Shown here piece after piece: positions 34,166 to 43,051 of a stretch of 64,000 nt of DNA (its first letter is position 1; each line of letters begins with the position of its first letter). The stretch is taken from NCBI RefSeq assembly GCF_000702325.1, contig NZ_KL370891.1:1014917-1078916 (forward strand), given 5' to 3'. Position numbers and translations under genes: made by a program. The notes beneath the pieces were generated by a model that did not search any database, had not been told where the DNA came from, and was given only the letters and a program-made list of their open reading frames with translations. The DNA is from Thiomicrorhabdus sp. Milos-T2 (GTDB lineage Bacteria; Pseudomonadota; Gammaproteobacteria; Thiomicrospirales; Thiomicrospiraceae).

Positions 34166-36556
34166 ATGCAAAAGCTAACCTCTGAAGAACTTTATCGTTT
34201 TACTGACCTTTCTCAATCAGATTTTAATCCGTTAAATACTAAAGGAAAAGATGCTGAAATCTTAGATTTTATGAAGCACTTTCATCCTAGAGCGTATCAG
34301 TCTCTAAACTTTGGTTTGCACATGAAGCGCAATCATAATCATATCTTTATTATGGGTGAACCTGGTATTGGCCGTATTGGTATGACTAAGGCTATGCTAA
34401 CCGAGTCGGCAAAGCAAAAAGAGATTCCTAATGATGTGGTGTTAGTCTCTGATTTTGGTGAATCAAATAAAACCCAGTATCTTTATTTTGAAGCAGGAGT
34501 TGGGATTGAGTTTAAAACCGCAGTAGAAGCTTTTGTAACCCAGTTAAAAACTCAGTTACCGGTTTTGTTTGATGGCCATGCCTATCAGTTAAGAAGTCAG
34601 GCATTAGAAAATGAGTTAAATGAAAAGCAAGAGGCGGTATTAGAGCCAGCTTTTGAATTAGCGGAAGAGTTGAGTATTGCCATAAATCAATCGGAAAATA
34701 ATTTTGTTCTATCAGCCGTTATTGATGATAAGAATTATCGCGCGGCTGAACTTAAAAACTTTGATGAAGAGATTCAAAGACATTTTTTAGACGCTTTTGA
34801 CAAAGTTGAAGAAGCTTTGAATAAAGGTTTAACGCATTTTCCATTTTTACAGCATGAATACATGGATGCGGGAAAACACTTAAACACCGATGTAGCTAAT
34901 GAGCATTTAGAACCTTTAATACAAACCTTAAAGATGGAGTTTGCAAAAACACCTGAGGTTGTTGCCTATCTTGATGACTTACAAAATAGCATTGTTTCTA
35001 AATTGCATCTGTTTTGGGATCAAAATGCAGACCAGGTTACTGCTAATAATCAATCAAGTATGGATGAATTACTCTCTGAGCAGCAGGGCTTATCTATCTT
35101 TGAAGTAAACTTACTGGTTGATCATCGTGATTTAAAACATGCGCCTATTATTTATGAACAAAATGCCACTACGCCAAAACTTTTTGGTTATACCATTAAT
35201 TCCGCAGCGGCAACGGCGACAGATACCGTAAGTCTAGCAATGAGCCACCAGGCGGGGCTATTACAAAAGGCGAATGGCGGTTACTTAATTTTAAATATTC
35301 AGTCTATTTTGAAAGATCCTGACATTTGGTCTAATTTGAAAGCAGCATTAATGGGTAAAAAATTAAGTTTTGAAGTGCCTTCTTCAAGCAGTGTTGCTCC
35401 TTATCACTTGCCTGATTTTCCACTGAATCTAACTTTAGTTTTGGTTGGTCAAGCCGCGCATTTTTATGCTTTACAAGAGATTGATGCACAATTTAGTCGT
35501 TTATTTAAAGTACAAGTAGAATTTGAAGTTGAACTGGCTAGAACACCAGAGCATGAAGTGACATTGGCTAAACAGCTGGCCTCAGAAATAGAAGGTTGGG
35601 ATGACTTGCCGGTTAAACCCTCTGCATTTGAGCGTTTAATTGAATATGCTTCACGAATGGCCGAAGACGAAAGTCGTTTGTACAGTAACAAAGCTATTTT
35701 AAGAGATGTGTTAGCCGAGGCAAATGCTTTTGCAAGAGCAAATGGTGAAGAATTTATTAGTCGTCAGACCATTGAAGATACCATACAGCAACGTGAATTT
35801 CATACTGGGTTAATGGAAGAGTATTACCATCGCGCTATTACAGAACAGCAGGTGTTAATCTTAACGGAAGGCGAACATATAGGAATGGTGAATGGGTTAA
35901 CTGTTTTGACGGTTGGTCGTCAATCATTTGGTCAGCCAGTTCGCATTACTGCACAAGCTTCACCCGGAGATGAAGGTGTGGTGGATATTGAGCGTGAAGT
36001 TGAGATGGCTGGCCCAATACACTCTAAAGGAATGTTGATTCTATCAGGCTACCTCCGTGGTCGATATATGAAGCAACGTGCTCTAGGATTTAGTGGTTCT
36101 ATTGTTATGGAGCAATCTTATAATGGAGTAGAGGGTGATTCAGCCTCCTCTGCAGAGTTATTAGCTTTAATTTCATCAATAGCACAGTTGCCAATGCGAC
36201 AAGATTTAGCGATTACGGGTTCCATTAACCAGTTTGGTGAAATTCAGCCAATTGGTGGTGTGAATGAGAAAATTGAAGGGTTCTATAAAATTTGTCATGA
36301 ACGAGGCTTAACGGGAACGCAAGGGGTGATTATTCCATCAGCCAATGCCAGTCATTTAATGTTAAACACTGAAGTGCGTGAAGCGGTTGAACAGGGCGAC
36401 TTCCATATTTATACAATGAGCCATATTGATGATGCAATTGCGCTATTTACCGGAGTAAAAGCAGGTAAATTAACTAAAAAAGGTAAGTTTAGTAAAAATA
36501 GCGTGAATGCTCGGGTGGTTAAGTCTTTAGAGGATATGAACTTAAAGCATGAATAA
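34166..36556 (+). CDS. Lon-like ATP-dependent protease (LonB/YcbZ type) with degenerate P-loop
   Basis: The 796-aa protein has an N-terminal AAA region whose Walker A is GEPGIGRIGM (residues 64-73). The invariant lysine is Arg, so ATP binding may be weak. A large helical middle follows. The C-terminal Lon protease domain carries the dyad S659 (EGDSASSAE) and K702 (GGVNEKIEG). ATG 34166 gives MQKLTSEELYRF and follows AAGAAGAAAA. An in-frame extension from 34040 would encode MITE sequence and is rejected. It probably degrades a subset of misfolded or regulatory proteins; the family also includes E. coli YcbZ. Confidence 0.85.
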   Translation: MQKLTSEELYRFTDLSQSDFNPLNTKGKDAEILDFMKHFHPRAYQSLNFGLHMKRNHNHIFIMGEPGIGRIGMTKAMLTESAKQKEIPNDVVLVSDFGESNKTQYLYFEAGVGIEFKTAVEAFVTQLKTQLPVLFDGHAYQLRSQALENELNEKQEAVLEPAFELAEELSIAINQSENNFVLSAVIDDKNYRAAELKNFDEEIQRHFLDAFDKVEEALNKGLTHFPFLQHEYMDAGKHLNTDVANEHLEPLIQTLKMEFAKTPEVVAYLDDLQNSIVSKLHLFWDQNADQVTANNQSSMDELLSEQQGLSIFEVNLLVDHRDLKHAPIIYEQNATTPKLFGYTINSAAATATDTVSLAMSHQAGLLQKANGGYLILNIQSILKDPDIWSNLKAALMGKKLSFEVPSSSSVAPYHLPDFPLNLTLVLVGQAAHFYALQEIDAQFSRLFKVQVEFEVELARTPEHEVTLAKQLASEIEGWDDLPVKPSAFERLIEYASRMAEDESRLYSNKAILRDVLAEANAFARANGEEFISRQTIEDTIQQREFHTGLMEEYYHRAITEQQVLILTEGEHIGMVNGLTVLTVGRQSFGQPVRITAQASPGDEGVVDIEREVEMAGPIHSKGMLILSGYLRGRYMKQRALGFSGSIVMEQSYNGVEGDSASSAELLALISSIAQLPMRQDLAITGSINQFGEIQPIGGVNEKIEGFYKICHERGLTGTQGVIIPSANASHLMLNTEVREAVEQGDFHIYTMSHIDDAIALFTGVKAGKLTKKGKFSKNSVNARVVKSLEDMNLKHE

Positions 36557-36588
36557 TGTTTAAAAAATGCTCAATAAATTTGTATCTA

Positions 36589-36628
36589 AAAAATCGCTAC
36601 TCATTATATTAAATGTAGCGGTTTTTTT
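36589..36628. terminator. Terminator between Lon-like and CZB genes
   Basis: AAAAAATCGCTAC and GTAGCGGTTTTTTT pair across a 14-base loop. The T tract faces right and the A tract could serve the convergent leftward gene. Confidence 0.75.
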
Positions 36629-36718
36629 ATTTGAGCTATTAACTATTCGAGGTATTAAACTATTTGGTAAATAACGATAAAAGATTAGCTCAAAAAAAGT
36701 GTGGTTAGAATAGTCTAG

Positions 36719-37174
36719 TTAGAATAGTCTAGATACCTCTTCATCAGAAAGCTCCATGACTTGTTTTTCTAGAGAAGTTAGTGCAGAAAGCAGTGTCTCA
36801 GAAATATCAATTAATTTTTCCATCTCTTCATTCGCTTTTTTTGCATTTTTTTCGCGGATTTTATCTTCCGAAGAGAACATTTTGCCAAAAAGGCCTTTTG
36901 GCTTTTGAATTTGACCAAACATGAGTTTAAAAATTTCCATATACGTTTGGTGAAGCATTGCGTGGGGCGCATCAATCGAAGAGTAGCCTGGAATGCTTGA
37001 AAGCATTTGCCCTTTACCGTAATACCATTGTCCAAATTTACAGTTGGTATGAATAACGGGTACGTGGTTTTGGTCCACAGAAAATCCATTTACAATAGCT
37101 TGTGCATAAGCTCGCCACTGAATATGAGCAGCCTTAGCAGCCCTTAATTGTATGACGATGTCCTTCTTAGTCAT
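36719..37174 (-). CDS. Stand-alone chemoreceptor zinc-binding (CZB) domain protein
   Basis: The 151-aa protein shows the CZB pattern of three histidines and one cysteine: H17 (AAHIQWRAYA), C45 (HTNCKFGQWYYGKG), H71 and H75 (APHAMLHQ). The family binds zinc and regulates chemoreceptors or diguanylate cyclases. Here there is no attached output domain; residues 88-115 are basic and 120-150 form a helical tail. No partner is adjacent. The start at 37174 is followed by a normal CZB opening helix. Confidence 0.85.
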   Translation of the reverse strand: MTKKDIVIQLRAAKAAHIQWRAYAQAIVNGFSVDQNHVPVIHTNCKFGQWYYGKGQMLSSIPGYSSIDAPHAMLHQTYMEIFKLMFGQIQKPKGLFGKMFSSEDKIREKNAKKANEEMEKLIDISETLLSALTSLEKQVMELSDEEVSRLF

Positions 37175-37339
37175 TGTTGGAATCCCTTATTAATTTAGTT
37201 TTTATACTTTTCTTACTTTGATTCTAGTTAAGAACAGAGATAAAACAAGTCAAATTTAATCAAACTTTCAAAAAAAAATATTAATAAATATTATTGCTTA
37301 TTTGATAGTGTTATTCTCTTATGTATGGTGCTGTTAATA

Positions 37340-37366
37340 GGGTTTATTGGGTTTATTGGGTTTATT
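37340..37366. repeat. Three tandem copies of GGGTTTATT
   Basis: A 9-bp unit repeats three times perfectly and runs into the stop codon of the DUF2062 gene. Confidence 0.9.
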
Positions 37367-37883
37367 AAGATAAAGTATTTTTTCTTGCCTTCCAGTTTTT
37401 GATAACGTGAAATCGCCAAAGAAACTTCACAATTAAATAAGACATTAACCCTAAAACTAAGCCTACAACAGCGCTACCTAAGTATAAGGGAATCCATAAA
37501 TCACCTAGAACATTAACAACCCAGTGCCAGCTTAATTCAAATGCCAGGTCTTCCGTCGCATCCTGGCCAAGAATATAGGCTCCAACCAAATAGTTAAAAT
37601 AAAAAATTGGGCCCATGGTTAATGGGTTACTTATCCAAACTAGGGCAACACTAATTGGAAGATTAGCTCTAAAAATAACAGCAAAAATTGCAGAAGCAAT
37701 CATTTGAGAAGGCACGGGAATAGACATCCAAAAAAGGCCAATGATTAAAGCCTTAGAAACAGAATGTCTATTAAGGTGCCAAATATTAGGATTGTGTAGC
37801 CATTTACCAAGAATACCAAGGCCTTGCATCTTTTTAATTTTGTCAGGGTTGGGTAGATAACGTTTAATGAGTTTTTTTGGCAT
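37365..37883 (-). CDS. DUF2062 family membrane protein
   Basis: The 172-aa protein starts MPKKLIKRYLPNPDKIKKM..LGKWLHNPNIWHLNRHSVSKAL, the typical DUF2062 opening, then shows IPVPSQM, WISNPLTMGPIFYFNYLVGAYILG and two further hydrophobic segments. Function is not established. It is often next to comEC in gammaproteobacteria. Here its start codon and that of comEC lie head-to-head and overlap, so promoters must sit inside the opposite gene. Confidence 0.88.
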   Translation of the reverse strand: MPKKLIKRYLPNPDKIKKMQGLGILGKWLHNPNIWHLNRHSVSKALIIGLFWMSIPVPSQMIASAIFAVIFRANLPISVALVWISNPLTMGPIFYFNYLVGAYILGQDATEDLAFELSWHWVVNVLGDLWIPLYLGSAVVGLVLGLMSYLIVKFLWRFHVIKNWKARKNTLS

Positions 37884-40512
37884 GTTTATTCAGTTTATTA
37901 TCGGTTTATTGTGTAGTGTTATTCTATGTTATCAGTTAACAACTTATCTACCCTTTTGGAACGGTTGGGTAGGGTTTATTTTGACCCTATTGCCGCTATT
38001 GCTATTCTTTTTAATAAAAAAATTAATAAATAGTTCATCATTATTAAATTCAAAATTAAGGGCTTATAGCCTCTCTTCTAGAGAAGGTGGATTAACTCTT
38101 GTTAATTTTCTATTTGGTTTTATTGTTGGGGTAAATATTGTCTTCTGGCAAAATACACTTTCTCCGCATATTGATTCACAATTCTATAATCAAAAAGCTT
38201 TGTTAGAAGCCAAGCTTATTCAATCCCCTAAAGTTTCTCAAACGCATCATTTCTATAAACTGGCATTTGTTGCCAAATTAAACCGAATAACACAACCCCA
38301 TGTAAGTGGTTTTAAACAAAATACCAACGACCAGGCCTGGTTATTGATAAAACCCATTATTAAATTTAGTTGGTACATGAATAAAGAAGAATACCTTAGT
38401 CTAAAAAAATTACCTAAAACGGGTGAGGTATGGCGATTTTATGCAAAATTAAAAAGTAATCACGCCACCCTTAATCCTGGAGCACGAGATTACGAGGCCT
38501 GGTTGTTTCAAAACCATATCTTGGCAAAAGCCCCTATTTCAGGGGTTAAAATTAAAAATAAGTCTTTGTCTGCTATTACTGCAGTATCGGCATTGAAATT
38601 ACAAGATAGAAGCAACTGGAGTTATTTAGTTTGGCGTGAACACTTGGCAAGTTATTTATCGACGCTTTACGGAAAAACGGATAACCACGGAATATATAAC
38701 GCATTACTTATTGGGGATAAAACGCAAATAAAAGATTCGTTTTGGCAATTGTTTCAACAAACGGGAACAATTCACTTAATGGCTATTTCAGGCTTGCACA
38801 TGGGGATTATGGCACTGATTGGTTTTTGGGTTTTTAAGTTATTTTGGTGGTTAGGGGCTTACCGTCAAAAATTAATGATCTTGCCAACCTTTACCGCTTT
38901 AGGGGGAATTTTGTTTGCCACCGGATATTTAATATTTTCTGGAGGCGCTATTCCCACTCAAAGAGCTTGGATTATGGTGGTAAGTCTATTAGCTTTTTTG
39001 TTGATAAGAAGAAGTTTTAGACCTTGGTATGCCTTAGCGATGGCGGCATTTTTAGTGGTTTTATGGGATTCTCGCGCTGTCTTAAGTACGGGGTTTTGGC
39101 TCTCTTTTTCTGCGGTTGCGATGATATTTATTAGTTTGCAGTTTTTTAAAGAAAAGCCTAAATGGCAACAACTCATTGCCATGCAGTTTATGTTGTCAGC
39201 GGGCTTAGCGCCCTTAATTATTTGGAGCTTTTACCAAGTTCCTTTATATGGATTGTTAGCGAATTTGGTTGCAGTGCCATTTGTCTCCTTTATAGGTTTA
39301 CCAGGACTGTTATTAGGCGTTTTTCTAGGCCTGTTTTCTACTGATTTAGCTCAGTTTTATTTTAAAAATTTTGACTGGTTATGGTCGCAACTTTGGACGT
39401 ATTTAGAATGGATACAGGCTTTACCTAAGGTTAATGTTCTGAGTCTACAACACTCTTGGATTTGGCTTGCTTTTGTATTATTGGCCTTAGGGGCACTTTT
39501 ATCTGTTTTTAGGTATATACAAAGACGGTGGGACATTTCAGCTTGGTGGCTAATTCCTATTTTAAGTTTTTATTTTGTGGCTCTAATTTTTTATCCGTAC
39601 ACTTTGGAAAGACCCCTGTTTGACGCCAAAAAGCATAATCAGCATGCCTGGTTAACGGTTTTGAATGTTGGGCAAGGGCAATCTATTGTGATTGAAACCG
39701 CAAATCATGTGGTTGTTTATGATACGGGGGCCAAATGGGGAAATACCACCGACGCAGCTAAAGCCGTGTTATTACCTTATTTAAAATCAAAAGGTTGGCA
39801 GTCTATTGATTTACTGATGATTAGTCATAGTGATATTGATCACGCAGGCGGGACTAAAAGCGTTTTAGATAATATAACGGTAAAACAACGATTCAGTGGT
39901 CAACCTAAAGAAGTGAATCAATTAGTGGGTTTTGATGATTTATCAAAGGATAAAGATGCAGCTAGATTTACGCAGTGTAAAAGTGACCAGGCCTGGTGGT
40001 TTGATGGTATTAAATTTGAAGTGATGTCTCCGTACCCAACCCAAACGAAAGGCCTAAAGTCTGATAACGATTTATCTTGCGTTTTAAAGATAACCAATGA
40101 TAAACAAAGTGTATTAATAACCGGGGATTTAAGCCAAAAAGGCGAGCGAATTTTATGGCAAAATTATCAACACCAAACAGAAAAACTTCAAGCCAATTTA
40201 TTAGTAGCGGGACATCATGGCAGTAAACATTCCAGTTCTACTGAATTTTTACAAAAAGTAAATCCAACTAAGGTTGTTTTTTCTGCGGGGTATTTAAACC
40301 GCTATCATTTTCCTAACCAAGCGGTAATTCAACGTTTGCAAGCACTCAATCCACAAAACCCAATTAAATGGTGGAACACGGCTTGTTCTGGTGCGGTCTC
40401 ATTTGAGTTAAATAATTTTGCTATAGATTTGCGTTATCAAGCACGCAAATCGCTACATAAATGGTATCATCACACCTGTTTAAAATCTCAGCAAGGAACC
40501 TATTATCAGTGA
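37867..40512 (+). CDS. comEC: DNA uptake channel ComEC/Rec2
   Basis: The 881-aa membrane protein moves single-stranded DNA across the inner membrane in natural transformation. It has an N-terminal membrane/OB region (about 130-220), the competence domain with LMAISGLHMGIMALIGFWV and many hydrophobic segments (about 290-570), and a C-terminal metallo-beta-lactamase-like domain with SHSDIDHAGG and AGHHGSKHS. ATG 37867 or 37882 may be the start; the second makes the start codons of this gene and DUF2062 interlock in CATG. Two perfect palindromes (38331, 39987) and one variant lie inside. The stop overlaps the lpxK start. Confidence 0.93.
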   Translation: MSFFGMFIQFIIGLLCSVILCYQLTTYLPFWNGWVGFILTLLPLLLFFLIKKLINSSSLLNSKLRAYSLSSREGGLTLVNFLFGFIVGVNIVFWQNTLSPHIDSQFYNQKALLEAKLIQSPKVSQTHHFYKLAFVAKLNRITQPHVSGFKQNTNDQAWLLIKPIIKFSWYMNKEEYLSLKKLPKTGEVWRFYAKLKSNHATLNPGARDYEAWLFQNHILAKAPISGVKIKNKSLSAITAVSALKLQDRSNWSYLVWREHLASYLSTLYGKTDNHGIYNALLIGDKTQIKDSFWQLFQQTGTIHLMAISGLHMGIMALIGFWVFKLFWWLGAYRQKLMILPTFTALGGILFATGYLIFSGGAIPTQRAWIMVVSLLAFLLIRRSFRPWYALAMAAFLVVLWDSRAVLSTGFWLSFSAVAMIFISLQFFKEKPKWQQLIAMQFMLSAGLAPLIIWSFYQVPLYGLLANLVAVPFVSFIGLPGLLLGVFLGLFSTDLAQFYFKNFDWLWSQLWTYLEWIQALPKVNVLSLQHSWIWLAFVLLALGALLSVFRYIQRRWDISAWWLIPILSFYFVALIFYPYTLERPLFDAKKHNQHAWLTVLNVGQGQSIVIETANHVVVYDTGAKWGNTTDAAKAVLLPYLKSKGWQSIDLLMISHSDIDHAGGTKSVLDNITVKQRFSGQPKEVNQLVGFDDLSKDKDAARFTQCKSDQAWWFDGIKFEVMSPYPTQTKGLKSDNDLSCVLKITNDKQSVLITGDLSQKGERILWQNYQHQTEKLQANLLVAGHHGSKHSSSTEFLQKVNPTKVVFSAGYLNRYHFPNQAVIQRLQALNPQNPIKWWNTACSGAVSFELNNFAIDLRYQARKSLHKWYHHTCLKSQQGTYYQ

Positions 40513-41546
40513 GCTGGCCACAATTTTGGATTAAGAACACTTGGCAAACACAGTTATTGTTACCGCTGGCAAAATTAGTCTGTTGGGAGGCTTCTCGCCG
40601 CCTTAAAAAATTTAAAAGCGCTCCTCCGTCAAATCAAACTCAGGCAAAAGTGATTGTAGTGGGAAATATCGTTGTAGGCGGTACAGGTAAAACGCCGTTT
40701 ATTATTTGGTTGGCAAAGAGTTTGCAAGCAAAAGGCCTAAAGGTAGGTATTATTAGTCGAGGATATGGCGCTAAAAATAACCAATGGCCTTATTGGGTAA
40801 CGGGGAGCAGTCAGGCAAGCGATTGTGGCGATGAACCCTTAATGTTGTATAAGCAAACGGGGTGTGCTGTCGCGGTTGCACCAAAGCGTTTACAAGCATT
40901 ACAGCTGTTAAATAAAAAAGCTCAATGTGATGTTGTGATTAGTGATGATGGTTTGCAACACTATGCTTTAGCACGAGATATAGAGATTGTGTTAATCGAT
41001 GCTAAAAGGCAGTTTGGTAATGGTGAATGTATTCCCGCTGGCCCCTTAAGAGAACCCTTAAAACGTATTACCAAAGTCGATTTTATTGTATGGAATGGCT
41101 TAGCGAAAACGGAATCTATTCCTCAATTAGACATCGCACAATCAAATCCTTCTACCATGCAATTGCAACCAGCCTGTTTTAGAATGGTTGGATGGCCGGA
41201 TATTAGTCTAAGTATTGAAGATTTTATAGCTAGATATTCAGAAAAATCGGTTTTAGCGGTTGCGGGCATTGGTAACCCCAAACGTTTTTTTGATACCCTG
41301 CAAAATATGGGTTTAAAAGCACAGGAACAGGCATTTGATGATCATTATGCTTATCAAAAAACCGATTTAGAAAAGCTCATTAGTCAGTCTGGTGAATCAA
41401 TAGAACGAAAACCGTTGGTTATGACGGAAAAAGATGCGGTAAAATGTACTCAATTTGCAGAATCTGAAAAGCATTGGTGGTACTTACAAGTGGCTGCTGA
41501 ATGCGATGAACAGATTATTAAAGAGATTATTCAACGTTGTAAGTAA
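40509..41546 (+). CDS. lpxK: Tetraacyldisaccharide 4'-kinase LpxK
   Basis: LpxK phosphorylates the lipid A precursor at the inner membrane. The 345-aa protein opens [22 protein letters not shown] and has the P-loop [11 protein letters not shown] at 52-62, [11 protein letters not shown] with the catalytic Asp, and [17 protein letters not shown] chose GTG 40509, whose GTGA overlaps the comEC stop, because MSWP is the usual opening and the 16 upstream in-frame residues are not family-like. The transporter gene msbA, normally just before lpxK, is missing. Confidence 0.93.
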   Translation: MSWPQFWIKNTWQTQLLLPLAKLVCWEASRRLKKFKSAPPSNQTQAKVIVVGNIVVGGTGKTPFIIWLAKSLQAKGLKVGIISRGYGAKNNQWPYWVTGSSQASDCGDEPLMLYKQTGCAVAVAPKRLQALQLLNKKAQCDVVISDDGLQHYALARDIEIVLIDAKRQFGNGECIPAGPLREPLKRITKVDFIVWNGLAKTESIPQLDIAQSNPSTMQLQPACFRMVGWPDISLSIEDFIARYSEKSVLAVAGIGNPKRFFDTLQNMGLKAQEQAFDDHYAYQKTDLEKLISQSGESIERKPLVMTEKDAVKCTQFAESEKHWWYLQVAAECDEQIIKEIIQRCK

Positions 41547-41643
41547 AACGCTTGATAACTTAGGCAGCATTCAATTAATAAAATTAGAGAGCTTGGTACG
41601 AATCCCATTCGTGTAGGCTAACAATTAATTATAAGAGTTAAAA

Positions 41644-41844
41644 ATGGATCCAAAATTACTAGAAATTTTAGTCTGTCCGGTGAGTAAAATAAAACTTATC
41701 TATGATAAAGACGCTCAAGAGTTAATCTCTACCGCAGCCAATTTAGCTTTTCCGGTTAGAGACGGTATTCCCATTTTATTGGAAGACGAAGCTCGTCAGC
41801 TAACTTCTGAAGAAGCGGAAACGTTTCGTAAACAAAAAAGCTAA
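41644..41844 (+). CDS. ycaR: Trm112-family small protein (YcaR)
   Basis: The 66-aa protein [20 protein letters not shown]...[19 protein letters not shown] is the usual Trm112/UPF0434 protein between lpxK and kdsB. The CP knuckle has only one cysteine, so zinc binding as in yeast Trm112 is unlikely. Its function in bacteria is unclear; Trm112 proteins elsewhere stabilise methyltransferases. Confidence 0.93.
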   Translation: MDPKLLEILVCPVSKIKLIYDKDAQELISTAANLAFPVRDGIPILLEDEARQLTSEEAETFRKQKS

Positions 41845-41865
41845 GCGCTAACGTAGAATCTTTAT

Positions 41866-42627
41866 ATGTCATTTTGCATTATTATTCCTGCCCGTTTTGA
41901 ATCAAGTCGTTTACCTGGTAAACCTTTAATGGATATTCACGGTAAACCGATGATTCAATGGACTTGGTTACAAGCAAAAAAATCGGGAGCGCAACGTATT
42001 ATTATTGCCACCGAGTCAGTGCAAGTAAAACAGGCCTGTGAGGGGTTTGGTGCGGAGGTCTGTTTAACTGGTGACCAGCATCAGTCAGGCACAGAGCGTA
42101 TTGCCGAAGTGATTGAACTCTCTGGTATTGCAGAAGATGAAATTATTGTTAATGTGCAGGGTGATGAGCCCATGTTGCCTGCTGAATTAATTCATCAAGT
42201 GGCCGAAGGCTTAGAAACTCATTCACACATACAAATGGCCACCTTATGTGAGCCTATTCATTCTGTTGAAACCGTATTTGATCCACACGCAGTGAAAGTT
42301 TCTAGAGATGTTAATAACTTTGCGATTAACTTTAGCCGTGCACCACTGCCTTGGTCCAGAGATACCTTTTCTCAAGAGATTAAAACCTTACCTACTAATT
42401 GGGCATATAAACGCCATATTGGTTTATACGCTTATCGTGCAGGTTTTGTTAAACAGTATGTGGCTTGGCCAGAGTGTGATTTAGAACATGTTGAAAAATT
42501 AGAGCAATTACGTGTGCTTTGGCATGGGGTTGATATTTTAGTTTTAGATGCGCTATGTGATGCTGGTGTTGGTGTGGATACCGCTGACGACCTAAAGCAA
42601 GTTCGTAGCTTGTTAGCCCCAAATTAA
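41866..42627 (+). CDS. kdsB: 3-deoxy-manno-octulosonate cytidylyltransferase KdsB
   Basis: KdsB activates KDO as CMP-KDO for lipopolysaccharide core synthesis. The nucleotidyltransferase motif IIPARFESSRLPGKPL is at residues 5-20, followed by VNVQGDEPMLP and SRAPLPWSRD, with HIGLYAYR near the C-terminal part. At 253 aa it is full length. It is 21 bases after ycaR and 12 bases before a small membrane protein gene. Confidence 0.96.
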   Translation: MSFCIIIPARFESSRLPGKPLMDIHGKPMIQWTWLQAKKSGAQRIIIATESVQVKQACEGFGAEVCLTGDQHQSGTERIAEVIELSGIAEDEIIVNVQGDEPMLPAELIHQVAEGLETHSHIQMATLCEPIHSVETVFDPHAVKVSRDVNNFAINFSRAPLPWSRDTFSQEIKTLPTNWAYKRHIGLYAYRAGFVKQYVAWPECDLEHVEKLEQLRVLWHGVDILVLDALCDAGVGVDTADDLKQVRSLLAPN

Positions 42628-42639
42628 TCTCAGATTTTT

Positions 42640-42843
42640 ATGCTTAAATACCTTACCTTAATGGCCGTTATTTACTTTTTTTACTGGCTAATTAAACAAA
42701 AAATCCGTAACCGTAAACTAGAAGCGCAAGGCATTGTGGTTGAGCAAAAAGGCTTAAGACCCATCACCCTAATGAGTATTGTTATGGTGGTTATGTATGG
42801 CGGTTATATGATTTATTTTTTGATTTTTGCTAATAATGCTTAA
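42640..42843 (+). CDS. Small two-helix membrane protein of unknown function
   Basis: This 67-aa product has hydrophobic segments at about 3-16 and 46-64 separated by a basic linker (KQKIRNRKLEAQG). It starts 12 bases after kdsB and is probably co-transcribed with it. I do not recognise a family. Its stop is followed 49 bases later by a MITE in the opposite orientation. Confidence 0.6.
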   Translation: MLKYLTLMAVIYFFYWLIKQKIRNRKLEAQGIVVEQKGLRPITLMSIVMVVMYGGYMIYFLIFANNA

Positions 42844-42892
42844 TTTTTATTAGGCGTTTTTTTATCTAACGTTGTCGCGCATTATTCTTTTA

Positions 42893-43051
42893 GAGACCTT
42901 TGCACGAGATAGGTGCGAAAGAAAAATGAGGAAAAATTTGACTGATTGCGGCGGAAAACGCAGGGAATAGCTAGCTATTCGCAAGTTTTTCAACAAAAAT
43001 CGGGTTAATTTTAACCATTTTTACTCGTGCTTACTCTCGTGCAAAGGTCTC
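42893..43051 (-). mobile_element. MITE-like element, copy 4 (159 bp), supplying the btuF stop codon
   Basis: It is the short form in reverse orientation, flanked by a perfect TTTTA 5-bp duplication. Its end lies inside the 3' end of btuF, whose last codons (ETFARE and TAA) are element sequence. Confidence 0.92.

Noticed and set aside
37340-37366. GGGTTTATT triplet as an origin iteron
   Set aside because: Only three units, no DnaA boxes or replication gene nearby; a simple slippage repeat at a gene end is enough.
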